Source: JBEVJC01 sp040510375 (GTDB lineage Bacteria; Bacteroidota; Bacteroidia; Chitinophagales; Chitinophagaceae). From it: a stretch of 64,000 nt of DNA. This document shows, in pieces, positions 24,586 through 34,675 of this stretch. The stretch is from contig JBEVJC010000025.1 of assembly GCA_040510375.1 (NCBI GenBank), forward strand, positions 173,329 through 237,328, given 5' to 3'. The position numbers and the translations under genes were made by a program. The notes under the pieces were generated by a model that searched no databases, was not told the origin of the DNA, and saw only the letters and a program-made list of their open reading frames with translations. How positions within the stretch are numbered: position 1 is the first letter of the stretch; each line of letters starts with the position of its first letter.

Positions 24586-25416
24586 ATGACAAGAATTTTG
24601 ACGGCCGGGCTGTTGATCGGCACTCTAACTGCGTTCAGTTCCTGTATGAAAAATGAGGTCAGGGATATTCCCCCTCCGGTTACCGAAGTTCCGGCGGGAT
24701 ATCTGGCCCGGGTTGAATGGGATAACGGAATGAAAGGGTATTTTGACTACAATGGGGGTGTAAATACCCTGAAAAGCATCCAATATATATTCGGTGGATC
24801 TACCGGAAAGACCGTTTTCGAATGGTCGGGCAGCAGGCTGTCCAGCATCGCCGATGATGGTTCCCAGTTCAAAACTGTGTACAATTATGCCCCGGACAAC
24901 AAACTGTCCAGCACAAAACAGATGTTGAAATCTGGTTCCGGTGATGGTTCATACCTCCTCGAATACACCTATAATCCCGATGCAACAGTGGATTCCTTGA
25001 AGTATTATACAATTTCCGGATCGGTTAAAACCCTGATGTCGCAGAGTGGTTACATTTATGACACCGCGGGTGATCTCAGCGAAGTAGTAACCGAAACAAG
25101 TAATGGAACCATCCGTTCAATAATAGAAAGTTATTCAGCCGAACTGCTGGTTGCGCCTGAGATGTACCTGGATGTGGTGCTGTCGGATAGTTATATGATC
25201 TATAACCTGCCGGTACTTTCGCAGAACAATAAATTGCCTACCAAAATCACCCGTATGGTTAAAGCCGGCGCCGGAAGTTTTACCACTGACAAGATCCAGG
25301 AGGTTGAATTTACCCTGGCAGCAAAAAAGGTATTAAAAACCAAGACCACTATTACATACCCCACATTGCCCGGCAGTAACACCGTGGTGGTTGCCAACTA
25401 TGTATACCAGCCCTGA
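24586..25416 (+). CDS. Lipoprotein with YD-like beta repeats
   Basis: The 276-residue product has a lipoprotein signal (Cys20 in AFSSCMKN). The mature part has repeated short strands separated by turns with Y and N (such as YNYAPDNKLSSTK, LEYTYNPDATVDSLKYY and GYIYDTAGDLSEVV), reminiscent of the beta-sheet ladders of DUF4595/YD-repeat lipoproteins in Bacteroidota. It probably faces the periplasm or cell surface. A strong bidirectional terminator follows. No specific function can be assigned. Confidence 0.85.
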   Translation: MTRILTAGLLIGTLTAFSSCMKNEVRDIPPPVTEVPAGYLARVEWDNGMKGYFDYNGGVNTLKSIQYIFGGSTGKTVFEWSGSRLSSIADDGSQFKTVYNYAPDNKLSSTKQMLKSGSGDGSYLLEYTYNPDATVDSLKYYTISGSVKTLMSQSGYIYDTAGDLSEVVTETSNGTIRSIIESYSAELLVAPEMYLDVVLSDSYMIYNLPVLSQNNKLPTKITRMVKAGAGSFTTDKIQEVEFTLAAKKVLKTKTTITYPTLPGSNTVVVANYVYQP

Positions 25417-25437
25417 CCAATTGGTTGAAATATTTAA

Positions 25438-25470
25438 AACAAAGGACCGGCCAGCCGGTCCTTTGTTATT
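25438..25470. terminator. Bidirectional terminator between the lipoprotein gene and the PUL
   Basis: aacaaaggaccggc (25438-25451) and gccggtcctttgtt (25454-25467) pair perfectly over 14 bp; it is followed by a T-containing run and lies between convergent 3' ends at 25416 and 25485. Confidence 0.9.
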
Positions 25471-25484
25471 ATAAAGCATGTTAC

Positions 25485-27623
25485 TCACTTGTATTTTTTG
25501 AGTGATTTTTCCGGTTTGCCTTCCAGCGGTACAAGGGAAACTGCAGCACCGCCACCCCGGTTCAGCTTGATCCGCAAAACAGAGGAAGCATCCACCCAGG
25601 TTGTTTCAATAATATATCCTTCGCTATTGTTCTGGTAATCGCTTCCGGGTTTATCCCTGTAAGTGGTAAGCCGGTATTTTTTATCCTTATCCAGGAAGGA
25701 GAGGGGGATAACAGCCAGGCGTTCGTTTTCATCTGTGATAGCACCAACAAACCATTTGTCACCAGCCTTTTCCTTTCTTGCAATGGTCAGGTAATCGCCC
25801 GGTTCTGCTTCTATGATATTGGTCTGGTCCCAGTCCACCGGGACCTCCCGGATAAAACGGAACGCATCGGGTTTTTCTTCATAATTTTCAAGCAGGTCGG
25901 CAACCATCTGGACCGGACTGTAAAGTGTAACATAGAGTGCCAGTTGTTTGCAGAGTGTGGAGTGAACTGAACGCTCCGGATAACCTGCTGCATAACCTTT
26001 CAATTTAAAAATACCGGGTGTGTAATCCATCGGACCGCCCATCAGCCGGGTAAATGGAAGAATAGTTTCATGATCCGGATTATTACCATTGCTGAATGCA
26101 TGGTATTCGTTACCACGGCCCGCTTCTGAAGCCATGAAGTTGGGATAGGTGCGGTGTAATCCGGTAGGACGGGGAGGTTCATGTGCATCGATATTTACCT
26201 GGTACTTCATTCCCTTTTGTAAAACGCGTTCATAATGATTCACCATCCACTGACCATCGTGATGTTCACCACGGGGAATGATCCTGCCTACATAACCCGT
26301 TTTTACTGCCGGGTATCCATAATTTTTCATTAAACGAAAAGCAGTATCCAGCTGACGATCATAGTTGACAGCCGATCCGGAAGTTTCATTGTGCATGATC
26401 AGCGATACACCTTGTGATTTTGCGTACGCCGATACCTCATCAAGATTGAAATCGGGATAAGGAGTTACGAAATCAAAAACATTTTCTTTCCAGTTACCAA
26501 ACCAGTCTTCCCAACCGGTATTCCATCCTTCTGCCAGAACGCCTCCAATTCCATTCTTCGCCGCAAAATCGATATAACGTTTCAGGTTGCTGGTGCTGGC
26601 TCCATGTTTACCATTCGGAATCAGTTGTCCGCTTGCATCGGTGCTGTCGGCATAATCAGAGTACGACCAGGTACTTTGTCCTGTCTGCATTTCCCACCAC
26701 ACCCCAACAAACTTCATGGGTCTAATCCAGGTAGTGGTCACTGCCTTTGATGGTTCATTCAGGTTCAGGATCATCCTGGATGCAAGGATCCCTGCTGCCT
26801 TATCACTGATGATGATTGTGCGCCATGGGGTTTGGAAAGGCGCATGCAGGTAGGCTTTATTACCAACTGCATCGGGTACCAGGCGAGAAGTAAGGCTAAA
26901 TGTTTTTGGATCCACGTGCAGTTGCATTGCCGGATAGTTCACCAGTGCTGCTTCATGGATATTGAGATAAAGTCCGCCTGCTGTCTTCATCATCAGCGGT
27001 GTCTGCACGGAGGTTGGATCAGGCACAGTCCGTACCGCAATATCAGTTGCAGCTGCTACCACCGGCCGGTTATCGACAGCACTTAGTGCGGAATGCGTAT
27101 AGGAATATTCATTACTGTCATAATCACCCGGAATCCAGAATGCCTGATGATCACCTGTCATATTAAACGAAGTGTATTCATCCTGTATAATAAAATACCG
27201 CAGCATAGATTGTTTGGGAAACTCGTAGCGGAATCCCACCCCATCACTAAATACGCGAAATACAATATCCAGTAAACGGCCACCACTATGCCGGAGATGT
27301 ACACGTTGTTGTTTGTAATTATTACGGATACTTTTTTCCTCTCCCCAAACCGGCGACCAGCTTTCATCAACGGAATCCTCGCCGGTACCAATGAGGGTGA
27401 ATGAGCGGTAAAAAGTAGTATCGTCGGACAGGGAAAATCCGAGTTCCGAAAGGGCAATCACCGGCTGGTTATTGAAGGAAACGGAGTACCGGGGCCGGCC
27501 ATCGGCACTTAGCTCAAAACGAAGTCGCACTTTGTCCTTTTTCAGGTCAATCGGTTGTTGTGCCGGCGAAAAAGAAAAAATAAAAATGGCGATGGCAATA
27601 CAGGTTAATTGTTTGAAGGGCAT
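25485..27623 (-). CDS. Glycoside hydrolase family 97 (alpha-glucosidase type)
   Basis: GH97 enzymes such as SusB release sugars from alpha-glucosides. The 712-residue protein has a signal peptide (about 1-21), an N-terminal beta-sandwich (about 25-290), a TIM barrel (about 300-600) and a C-terminal beta domain. Motifs include E-G-W-N-T-G-W-E-D-W, M-H-N-E-T-S-G (calcium/catalytic Glu), V-K-T-G-Y-V-G, and A-S-E-A-G-R-G-N-E-Y-H. V-K-T-G at the place where retaining GH97 has an Asp points to the inverting alpha-glucosidase subgroup. It is last in the PUL after susC, susD and GH71. Confidence 0.93.
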   Translation of the reverse strand: MPFKQLTCIAIAIFIFSFSPAQQPIDLKKDKVRLRFELSADGRPRYSVSFNNQPVIALSELGFSLSDDTTFYRSFTLIGTGEDSVDESWSPVWGEEKSIRNNYKQQRVHLRHSGGRLLDIVFRVFSDGVGFRYEFPKQSMLRYFIIQDEYTSFNMTGDHQAFWIPGDYDSNEYSYTHSALSAVDNRPVVAAATDIAVRTVPDPTSVQTPLMMKTAGGLYLNIHEAALVNYPAMQLHVDPKTFSLTSRLVPDAVGNKAYLHAPFQTPWRTIIISDKAAGILASRMILNLNEPSKAVTTTWIRPMKFVGVWWEMQTGQSTWSYSDYADSTDASGQLIPNGKHGASTSNLKRYIDFAAKNGIGGVLAEGWNTGWEDWFGNWKENVFDFVTPYPDFNLDEVSAYAKSQGVSLIMHNETSGSAVNYDRQLDTAFRLMKNYGYPAVKTGYVGRIIPRGEHHDGQWMVNHYERVLQKGMKYQVNIDAHEPPRPTGLHRTYPNFMASEAGRGNEYHAFSNGNNPDHETILPFTRLMGGPMDYTPGIFKLKGYAAGYPERSVHSTLCKQLALYVTLYSPVQMVADLLENYEEKPDAFRFIREVPVDWDQTNIIEAEPGDYLTIARKEKAGDKWFVGAITDENERLAVIPLSFLDKDKKYRLTTYRDKPGSDYQNNSEGYIIETTWVDASSVLRIKLNRGGGAAVSLVPLEGKPEKSLKKYK

Positions 27624-27636
27624 GTTTTCCTTTTTT

Positions 27637-29280
27637 TCAATGACGGTTGTCGGGTTTTGAATAGGAGTTAATATGATTTACGGGTGAACCGGGATCATAC
27701 TCTGTTGAATAGATCAGGCCCGGCCCGTTGAAGAGTTTTTTATAAAATTCATCCGTCTGGTTACTGAATGAATAGGTGATCCTGTCGGTCCGGTAAGGAT
27801 TTATGGTGATCCATTCAGGACATTCAATCCGTTCCACTGTAGTCCCGTTCCTCTTTAGTTCAACCCTTACCTTACCGGCGGTTGCGGTGAAACGGGTTGA
27901 TTGCAGACCGGCACCAGCTTCCTTTACCTGTTTGCCGATGCGGATCTCTGCGTGATTGGGAAGAATAGTCACCACTTCAATGGAATCTTCAATACCCGGA
28001 TCGGTTCCGGGTTTTTCGATCTGTATCACCGGGATGTTATAAGGTGATGGATCAATCATCCGGTTATACTTTTTGTAAAAAGTTATAAGAATATCGCGGT
28101 CTCCAAAAGGGGTGGGCAGATTTTTCCATTGTGCCCTGTAGTAAAGTAATAACAGCGAAAACCCATCATTGTGATTGATTTCGGGTGCCAGGTGGTGACC
28201 CTCGGGATAATCATTCCAGGTAATGATGTTCATAATGGATACATCTTTGGCGATGGCGAATTCCCATTGTTTGCGGAAATTTTCCGAGAGACCGGTTACG
28301 ATGTATTTGCGTTCCGTTTTTTCTATCCCGGCACTGGTGGCACCTGCAGCGGTATGATACATTTCCCAGGTGCCCTTCTTAAGTAATTTTGAAGTGTAGA
28401 ATCCGGGAAATGCAGATCCGGTAAATTCGCGTTTCCTTTTACTGCATTCTTTCCATACCATTTCCCCGATGTAACCGGTGCTGTATGGAAGAGTCCAAAG
28501 CCACACTGCAGGGAAGTAATCGAGGTAACTATTCAGTTTTGAAACGCTGATGAATTCATTGATGGAAAGGACCACCGCAAAACTATCCTTCACTGCCTGC
28601 TCCAGTTTATTATATGCCCTTGCCATTAATAATGGTGCGGGTTGTTCGGGACTTGCATTGGAAGTATCCGCCAGTGTTTCGCCATACCAGGTGTAAAGAA
28701 TCAGGCGGCCATCCGGTGTTCTTAACCAATGCGGGTTGGACCTCCCCACCTGGTCCAGGATAAGATTCATCCGGGTAGCAAACCGGTTGATCCTGGAAGC
28801 TTCTGTTGAACCGGAAGGATGCGAGATACAAAAGGTAAATTTAAAGTCAAGTTGTTTTTTCGTTGCTACATTAAGATAGGTTAGAATGATTTTGTCCGCG
28901 TCTTCGCCACCAAGGGTATAATAAAACTGGAAGCCATCGATGCCACTTTGCATGGCAGCACGGATTTCAAATTCCACTGCTGCTTCAAGCGAGGAATCAG
29001 CAAGGAATAAGGCCGACATTGGCAGCACCTGTGTCAGTCCGCCCAGTGCTGCGGTTATATTTTCCCTGGGTGAATAATATGTTGGATCGCAGCTGTCTTC
29101 CATCCGGTGGCCTTTATACCGGATAATATTGGTCATGTTATGGGCAATGACCAGCTTATGGTCGGTCAACGGCAAAGACAGTACCCGCCTGTTGTTGAGG
29201 GGATCCGATGCCAGGACTTCACCTGCAGACAGGATCAGCAGGATCAGGACGATCATTTTTTTGGTATAAGCGATGGTCAT
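27637..29280 (-). CDS. Glycoside hydrolase family 71-like (alpha-1,3-glucanase)
   Basis: GH71 enzymes cleave alpha-1,3-glucan (mutan, fungal wall glucan). The 547-residue protein has an N-terminal signal (about 9-25), a TIM barrel (about 45-390) with D-G-F-Q-F-Y-Y and the late T-W-N-D-Y-P-E-G-H-H-L motif characteristic of GH71, and a C-terminal beta-sandwich (about 430-547). It sits between susD and GH97 on the minus strand with 13 nt to GH97 (27637 versus 27623), so it is cotranscribed. Substrate assignment to alpha-1,3-glucan follows from the family, not from a direct test. Confidence 0.8.
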   Translation of the reverse strand: MTIAYTKKMIVLILLILSAGEVLASDPLNNRRVLSLPLTDHKLVIAHNMTNIIRYKGHRMEDSCDPTYYSPRENITAALGGLTQVLPMSALFLADSSLEAAVEFEIRAAMQSGIDGFQFYYTLGGEDADKIILTYLNVATKKQLDFKFTFCISHPSGSTEASRINRFATRMNLILDQVGRSNPHWLRTPDGRLILYTWYGETLADTSNASPEQPAPLLMARAYNKLEQAVKDSFAVVLSINEFISVSKLNSYLDYFPAVWLWTLPYSTGYIGEMVWKECSKRKREFTGSAFPGFYTSKLLKKGTWEMYHTAAGATSAGIEKTERKYIVTGLSENFRKQWEFAIAKDVSIMNIITWNDYPEGHHLAPEINHNDGFSLLLLYYRAQWKNLPTPFGDRDILITFYKKYNRMIDPSPYNIPVIQIEKPGTDPGIEDSIEVVTILPNHAEIRIGKQVKEAGAGLQSTRFTATAGKVRVELKRNGTTVERIECPEWITINPYRTDRITYSFSNQTDEFYKKLFNGPGLIYSTEYDPGSPVNHINSYSKPDNRH

Positions 29281-29326
29281 ATGAGAGATGTTAAGCCAGC
29301 TTCAACTGCGGCTAAATAGACAAAGA

Positions 29327-29350
29327 GAGTGCCGGTCGGAACCGGCACTC
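29327..29350 (-). repeat. Hairpin between susD and the GH71 gene
   Basis: gagtgccggt (29327-29336) and accggcactc (29341-29350) form a perfect 10-bp stem with a 4-nt loop, inside the 85-nt gap. There is no T-run on the minus strand, so it is more likely an mRNA-processing or stability element than a terminator. Confidence 0.6.
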
Positions 29351-29365
29351 CTGACACTAACTGCT

Positions 29366-31186
29366 CTAATAACCGGGATTTTGCTGACCGGCAATTTGCG
29401 AATTGGCATTAAATTCAGCCAATGGTATTGGCCATGAATAACTTTTCAATTCATTAAAAGTAAGAGGTGTTGTAAGGTTGCGGGCGGTCTGGTAGTAAGC
29501 TGCTTCGCTGGCACCAAGTTTCCAGCGACATACATCAAACCACCAGTTGCCTTCATGGAAAAACTCTGCCCAGCGTTCATATTTTAACGGACTGTTGCCA
29601 AGAACGGGATCAGCTATCGCTGAGGTGGCAGCAGTAAGTGAAGCATAATCACGCACAGAGGGAGCATTAATGGGAAGGTCGTATGCACGACGGTGCACCT
29701 TATTGATATACTCCAGTGCAGTTGTGTTGTCGGAAGCGCCGGCGCTGGCTTCTGCATACAGAAGGTATACATCGGCAAGCCGCAGGAAATACCAGTTCCA
29801 TTTATCGTAGTTCACATTATTGAGATGGTAATCGATTGCCGCATATTTCCTGAATCCCCAGCCATATGTATTTGGTTCACCGGAAAGATAATCCGGTTTG
29901 GATACGGGCACCGTATTCTTTGGTCCGCCGTTCCAGTCGGTATTGATGACGTCGAGCCAGGGCTGCACCAGGTTCACATAAAGTCGGGGGTCGGCTGTCT
30001 TATTGGTCCGCACTGCTTCTGCCTGTGCCCGGTAAAGAGGATCCATTACTTCGGCAGGATTGCTGAAGCTTGCCGGTGCGCTGTTATCAAACAGTGGATT
30101 TGGTACCAGGGTATAGTAACCGAGCGGATAACCGAATCGTTTTATGTTTTTATCATGTACACCAAGGTTACCTCCGTAACCAAGCGGCCTTGATCCTGTT
30201 TCCGTACCTGTTTCGCTCAGGATATAGGGCGACCATATTACACCGTTAAGTGTTGATGCGTTTGGATTGCCACCCCAGGGTCCATAGTTATTTTTATTAT
30301 CGGCATCAACATTCAACTCGAACAGAGATTCTTCATTGAATTCATTTGCTACGTTACCGTTGAATGCATCCCGGTATTTGGCAAAAGGCATCAATGATTT
30401 TCCGCTGTTGTTGATCACGTCGAGCAGGGTTGTCCTGGCATTGGCCCAGTCTTCTGTGAAGACGTATGCCTTACCCAACAGGGCCTTGGCCGACCATGAG
30501 TTAACCCTTCCTATTTCAACCGGTGGCCATACGCGGCCGATGAGCAATGCGGCTGCGGCAATAAGGTCTTCCTTGATAAAATCCCAGACCTCTTTGGTAG
30601 TGGCACGTCCCTTCTGTGTGGAAGCAACGTCTTTTGGAACCCCGGTATATAAAGGCACCCCCATTTTATCTTCATTCACTCCACCCGCTTTTATATATGC
30701 TTCGCCAAAAAGGCATTCGAGATTAAAATAGTAGAACGCCCGCATAAAGCGCGCCTGGCCGCGAATGGCGTCGATATCTGCTTTCTGGGAAGCAGTTGCT
30801 TTATTGGCCTCAAAAAAATCTGCTGCTTCAAGGGTTACATTACAAACCGTAACACCTGCATAGAGTGCGATCCATGCATTGGTTGATTTGCCATTGGTAA
30901 CACTGAGATTGTTTGCCGTCATTTCATTCCACGCTCCGTCACCATTGTAATTGGCATCGCCTGCGTGCACAGAATTTTCGAGTGCCTTGGGCATCAGTTC
31001 AAATCCCCAGAGGCCGATACTTTTAAGATTTCCATAGGCCGGATTCAGAACGGTATTCAACTCGGCAAGGGTGTTTGGGTACGAGGAGGTGGATACACGA
31101 TCGGTTGGTGCCACCAGCAGGGGGTCCTTTTTACAACCCGTCATCAGGGCTGCAGTAAGGGTGGCTATGATTATTTTTTTGTACAT
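29366..31186 (-). CDS. susD: SusD/RagB-family nutrient-binding lipoprotein
   Basis: SusD proteins are surface lipoproteins that capture glycans and lid the SusC channel. The 606-residue product has a lipoprotein signal (Cys18 in ALMTGCKKD), TPR-like helices in the first half (F-M-R-A-F-Y-Y-F-N-L-E motif near residue 150) and the typical C-terminal E-R-W-A-E-F-F-H-E-G-N-W-W-F-D-V-C-R-W region. It is 17 nt downstream of susC and cotranscribed. The ligand is probably an alpha-glucan given the GH71/GH97 neighbours. Confidence 0.95.
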   Translation of the reverse strand: MYKKIIIATLTAALMTGCKKDPLLVAPTDRVSTSSYPNTLAELNTVLNPAYGNLKSIGLWGFELMPKALENSVHAGDANYNGDGAWNEMTANNLSVTNGKSTNAWIALYAGVTVCNVTLEAADFFEANKATASQKADIDAIRGQARFMRAFYYFNLECLFGEAYIKAGGVNEDKMGVPLYTGVPKDVASTQKGRATTKEVWDFIKEDLIAAAALLIGRVWPPVEIGRVNSWSAKALLGKAYVFTEDWANARTTLLDVINNSGKSLMPFAKYRDAFNGNVANEFNEESLFELNVDADNKNNYGPWGGNPNASTLNGVIWSPYILSETGTETGSRPLGYGGNLGVHDKNIKRFGYPLGYYTLVPNPLFDNSAPASFSNPAEVMDPLYRAQAEAVRTNKTADPRLYVNLVQPWLDVINTDWNGGPKNTVPVSKPDYLSGEPNTYGWGFRKYAAIDYHLNNVNYDKWNWYFLRLADVYLLYAEASAGASDNTTALEYINKVHRRAYDLPINAPSVRDYASLTAATSAIADPVLGNSPLKYERWAEFFHEGNWWFDVCRWKLGASEAAYYQTARNLTTPLTFNELKSYSWPIPLAEFNANSQIAGQQNPGY

Positions 31187-31203
31187 CTTTTTTGTTTTAG
31201 GAG

Positions 31204-34200
31204 TTAAAAAGTTACATCGATACCAACTGAATAAATGCGCGTTTGCGGATACTGACTTACTACATCTATACCGCGGGACGTTACCCCGGCATAACCGGAT
31301 GGAGAGAAGGAAGATCCCAGTTCAGGATCAAGTCCCGAGTACTTTGAAATGGTAAAAAGGTTATTTGCCATTACAAACACGCGTGCCCCTTTCATGTGGA
31401 TTTTTTGCAGGGCAGTCATCGGGATATTATATCCGATCTGCAGGTTTTTCAGTTTGAGGTAATCGCCTTTCTCTACAAAAAAACTGTTTACAGAGGAGTA
31501 GTTACCGTTAGGATCCATGGTAAAGGACCCATTTGGATTTACAACACCAAGCCTTGGCTGGTCGGTCAGTCCGTTCCCATTCAGATAGGAAGCGCCCCAT
31601 ACTTTTGGTGAAGTGTTACCATCCTGGAATGGCCTCATCTCGTAGGCTTTTACTCCATTAAACAGATCAACACCGGCAACTCCGTTAAAAAGGAAGGAGG
31701 CATCAAAGTGTTTATAGGAAAAACGCATGTTCAAACCATAAACAAATTTTGGATTGGGATTTCCGATCACCTGGCGATCCTTGTCGTTGATGGATCCGTC
31801 TTTATCCAGGTCTTCAAAATGAAGATCTCCCGCATGTGCAGCTATTCCATTCACTTCCTGAAGCGCCGCCTCGGCATCGTTCTGGAAAATGCCCAGCACT
31901 TTATATCCATAGAATGAACCGAAGGGTAAACCTTTGCGTGTGGTGGTTATGGGTTGGTTGGGCATGATCTGGAAGGCCATGTCGCCGTTGTTATAATAAT
32001 TATAACCATCAGCCAGTTCGGAGGTAGTTTCAGCGGTTAGCCTGGTCACTTCATTTTTATTGTAAGCCCCGGTGAAGGTGATATCATAGGTAAATGCCTT
32101 ACCCTGGTTCCGGAAGCCAAGCAGTAATTCCACTCCTTTATTACTAACGGCGCCGATATTGGTGATATACGGAGCTGAGATACCTGCGCTTGGTGCCATT
32201 GGCAATGCGTAGAGCATTTCGTCCGTTGTTTTATTATAATATTCAAGGGTAAAATATAACCGGCGGTTCAGCATTTCTCCATCAAGTGCGATATTGGTTT
32301 CGCGGATTGTTTCCCAATGAAGATCAGGATTGGGAATGGCGCTGTAGGTCTGGCCCGGAATAATGGTTGCCCCATTGGAAAAGTTGGCACCACCTGCACT
32401 TCCATTACCGAAACTCGCGAACGGCTGGTACACGGAAAGGAAGGAGTAGGGGGCAATATTACTGTTACCCAGTTCCCCGTAACTAACGCGGAGTTTAAGT
32501 GTATTGATGGTTTTTATTGCCTGGAAGAATGTTTCTTCTGAAACATTCCATGCGCCCGAAACGGCCGGGAATATCCCACGTTGTTTGTTTGGTCCGAATA
32601 CTGTGAAGTTTGCATCCTCGCGGATAGAACCGGACAGATAATAGCGGCTCCTGTAGTTATAGTTTACGCGGGCAAAAAGCGATTTGATCAAACCGTTATT
32701 GTCGTGTTGTCCAAGCATCTGGTAAGTAGTAGATGCAGTGGGGATCAGTGAATAATTGCGGCCTGCATCGGGCGACACATTACTGGCTGTGACATTAACA
32801 TTATTGAATTTTCCGGTGATCTGTTCAAAACCACCAATGGCATTGATATTATGGGATCCGAACGACTGGTTCCAGGTTAGTGTGTAGTTGGTCAGCAGCT
32901 GCTGGCTTTCAACCGAGAGTTTATTCAATGAATTTGAACCAGCTCCAACACCACCGATGGAGAAGGCATTCTGGAAATAATTCTGGAGTTCATTGTAATA
33001 CGAGTAACCGACGTTTGTCCTGAAAGTCAGGTTCAGCGGGAGTTTCACCTCACCGTAAACATTCACCTGTAAATTATTCCTGAAGTTTTCCACGCTTGCA
33101 TTGTCAATTGCTCCTACTGGGTGGGTGCCCGAGAAGGCCAGACCTGGATAACCTGTTGGCAATGTACCGTAGTCGCCATTACTGTTGCGCACGGGTATGA
33201 TGGGTAAGGTGCGGAATGGTGCGTTGTGTAACTGGGCCTCAATTCCAACGTTCTGCGGATTGGATGTCTTTCTGCGGGAGAATGCAATCTGTTCACCGAA
33301 TTTAAAAATCTTTCCAACTGTATAATTGGTGTTGATTCTTGCACCGCCGATATTGGAAAAATTATGTCGTGCAACGCCTTCCTGTTTGTTATAAAAAGCG
33401 GAGAGGAGATAGTTGACAACGGGACCTGAACCGGCAAATGAGATATTATGGTTCTGTTCGTTTGCATTGTTGAACGTCTCGTCGATCCAGTCGGTATTGG
33501 CGAGTGTATCAATTCCTGCTGTGTTGGCAAAACGGCCGGGATTCACGATATTCTGCAAACGGATATAACCGTCTTTATCCAGTAATTCGCCAACCTTGGG
33601 AGTGGTGATACCATAACGTGCATTATAATTTACAACCGGTGTACTGGTAGTACCTCTTTTTGTTGTAATTACAATCACGCCACCAGCGGCTGCGGCGCCA
33701 TAGATCGATGCCGCAGCAGCGTCTTTCAGGACATCCATGGATTCGATATCCTGGATATTGACATTGCTGACATCGTTTACCCTGATACCATCCACAATGT
33801 ACAACGGGTTTGGCTGGTTAAGTGAGGCAAGCCCGCGGATGATGATCGAGGGTGTTGCATCCGGTGCACCTGAACTTTTAACTACGTTGACGCCGGCAAT
33901 CCGACCCTGCAATGCTTCAGTGGCATTGGTGATCGGTTGGTTTTTGAAAGACTCTCCTTTTATGGAGGCAATGGATCCGGTTACATCGCGACGGCGCTGG
34001 GTACCATAACCAACTACCACCACTGCATCAAGCGATGTGCTGATGGCAGGAAGCACAACGGAAATCCGGTCCTGGTTACCGATAGCAACTTCGCGGCTAT
34101 CATAACCTACAAACGAAACCACCAGGATACGGACCAGTGGGCTGACGCTGATTGAAAACGTACCGTCTTCATTTGTGTTTACACCGGCCGAAGAACCGGG

Positions 34201-34344
34201 GGGCATAACGGTCGCCCCATGTAAGGGTGACCCGGCATCACTGGTAACACTGCCGGTGATGGTCCGGTTTTGAGCAAGGGCGGGCAGGTGAAAGAGCAGC
34301 AACGCTACTCCAAGCAGGTTTAATAGCAATCGTTTCCTGATCAT
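31204..34344 (-). CDS. susC: SusC/RagA-family TonB-linked outer-membrane protein
   Basis: SusC imports oligosaccharides across the outer membrane with TonB energy. The 1046-residue protein has a signal peptide (ending P-A-L-A-Q), an N-terminal carboxypeptidase-D regulatory-like domain (I-T-G-S-V-T-S-D-A-G-S-P-L), the plug with V-V-V-V-G-Y-G-T-Q-R-R-R-D-V-T-G-S, and a 22-strand barrel ending Y-S-V-G-I-D-V-T-F. Directly followed by susD and hydrolase genes, with a regulator upstream, so it heads the PUL operon. Confidence 0.96.
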   Translation of the reverse strand: MIRKRLLLNLLGVALLLFHLPALAQNRTITGSVTSDAGSPLHGATVMPPGSSAGVNTNEDGTFSISVSPLVRILVVSFVGYDSREVAIGNQDRISVVLPAISTSLDAVVVVGYGTQRRRDVTGSIASIKGESFKNQPITNATEALQGRIAGVNVVKSSGAPDATPSIIIRGLASLNQPNPLYIVDGIRVNDVSNVNIQDIESMDVLKDAAAASIYGAAAAGGVIVITTKRGTTSTPVVNYNARYGITTPKVGELLDKDGYIRLQNIVNPGRFANTAGIDTLANTDWIDETFNNANEQNHNISFAGSGPVVNYLLSAFYNKQEGVARHNFSNIGGARINTNYTVGKIFKFGEQIAFSRRKTSNPQNVGIEAQLHNAPFRTLPIIPVRNSNGDYGTLPTGYPGLAFSGTHPVGAIDNASVENFRNNLQVNVYGEVKLPLNLTFRTNVGYSYYNELQNYFQNAFSIGGVGAGSNSLNKLSVESQQLLTNYTLTWNQSFGSHNINAIGGFEQITGKFNNVNVTASNVSPDAGRNYSLIPTASTTYQMLGQHDNNGLIKSLFARVNYNYRSRYYLSGSIREDANFTVFGPNKQRGIFPAVSGAWNVSEETFFQAIKTINTLKLRVSYGELGNSNIAPYSFLSVYQPFASFGNGSAGGANFSNGATIIPGQTYSAIPNPDLHWETIRETNIALDGEMLNRRLYFTLEYYNKTTDEMLYALPMAPSAGISAPYITNIGAVSNKGVELLLGFRNQGKAFTYDITFTGAYNKNEVTRLTAETTSELADGYNYYNNGDMAFQIMPNQPITTTRKGLPFGSFYGYKVLGIFQNDAEAALQEVNGIAAHAGDLHFEDLDKDGSINDKDRQVIGNPNPKFVYGLNMRFSYKHFDASFLFNGVAGVDLFNGVKAYEMRPFQDGNTSPKVWGASYLNGNGLTDQPRLGVVNPNGSFTMDPNGNYSSVNSFFVEKGDYLKLKNLQIGYNIPMTALQKIHMKGARVFVMANNLFTISKYSGLDPELGSSFSPSGYAGVTSRGIDVVSQYPQTRIYSVGIDVTF

Positions 34345-34675
34345 AAGACAGAAGTTTTGGGGTTAAAAAAACTGGGGGTGCAGTGTTGGTTTATTCCCGG
34401 GAATGGGGAAGGGGGTTTCATATAAAGCATTCGTTTTTGGTTAACTGGGAAGAATGATCTGGCGGGCATTCTTGAGTAACCAAAACAATGACTTGTTGAA
34501 AGGGACAACAAGTTTTATAGGGAAAGTATAGAAAATATATGGAGTAAAAGGAGTTGAATATTTTGCAAGAAAATGATAATCAATATGTTTAAAACATATA
34601 TAAATTATTGTAATATATTGATCCTCTTGGTTAATATGACGTTTTGAAGTAGGTACACCCGGTCCCAAATGGTGA
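34345..34675 (-). other. PUL regulatory gap upstream of susC
   Basis: This 331-nt gap contains no supported gene. It is AT-rich and holds one short inverted repeat (acttgtt 34491-34497 with aacaagt 34507-34513). No clear TAnnTTTG promoter was found. It is the natural place for PUL promoter and operator sites. A 92-residue reading on the minus strand (34441-34719) runs into the regulator gene and looks spurious. Confidence 0.45.
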
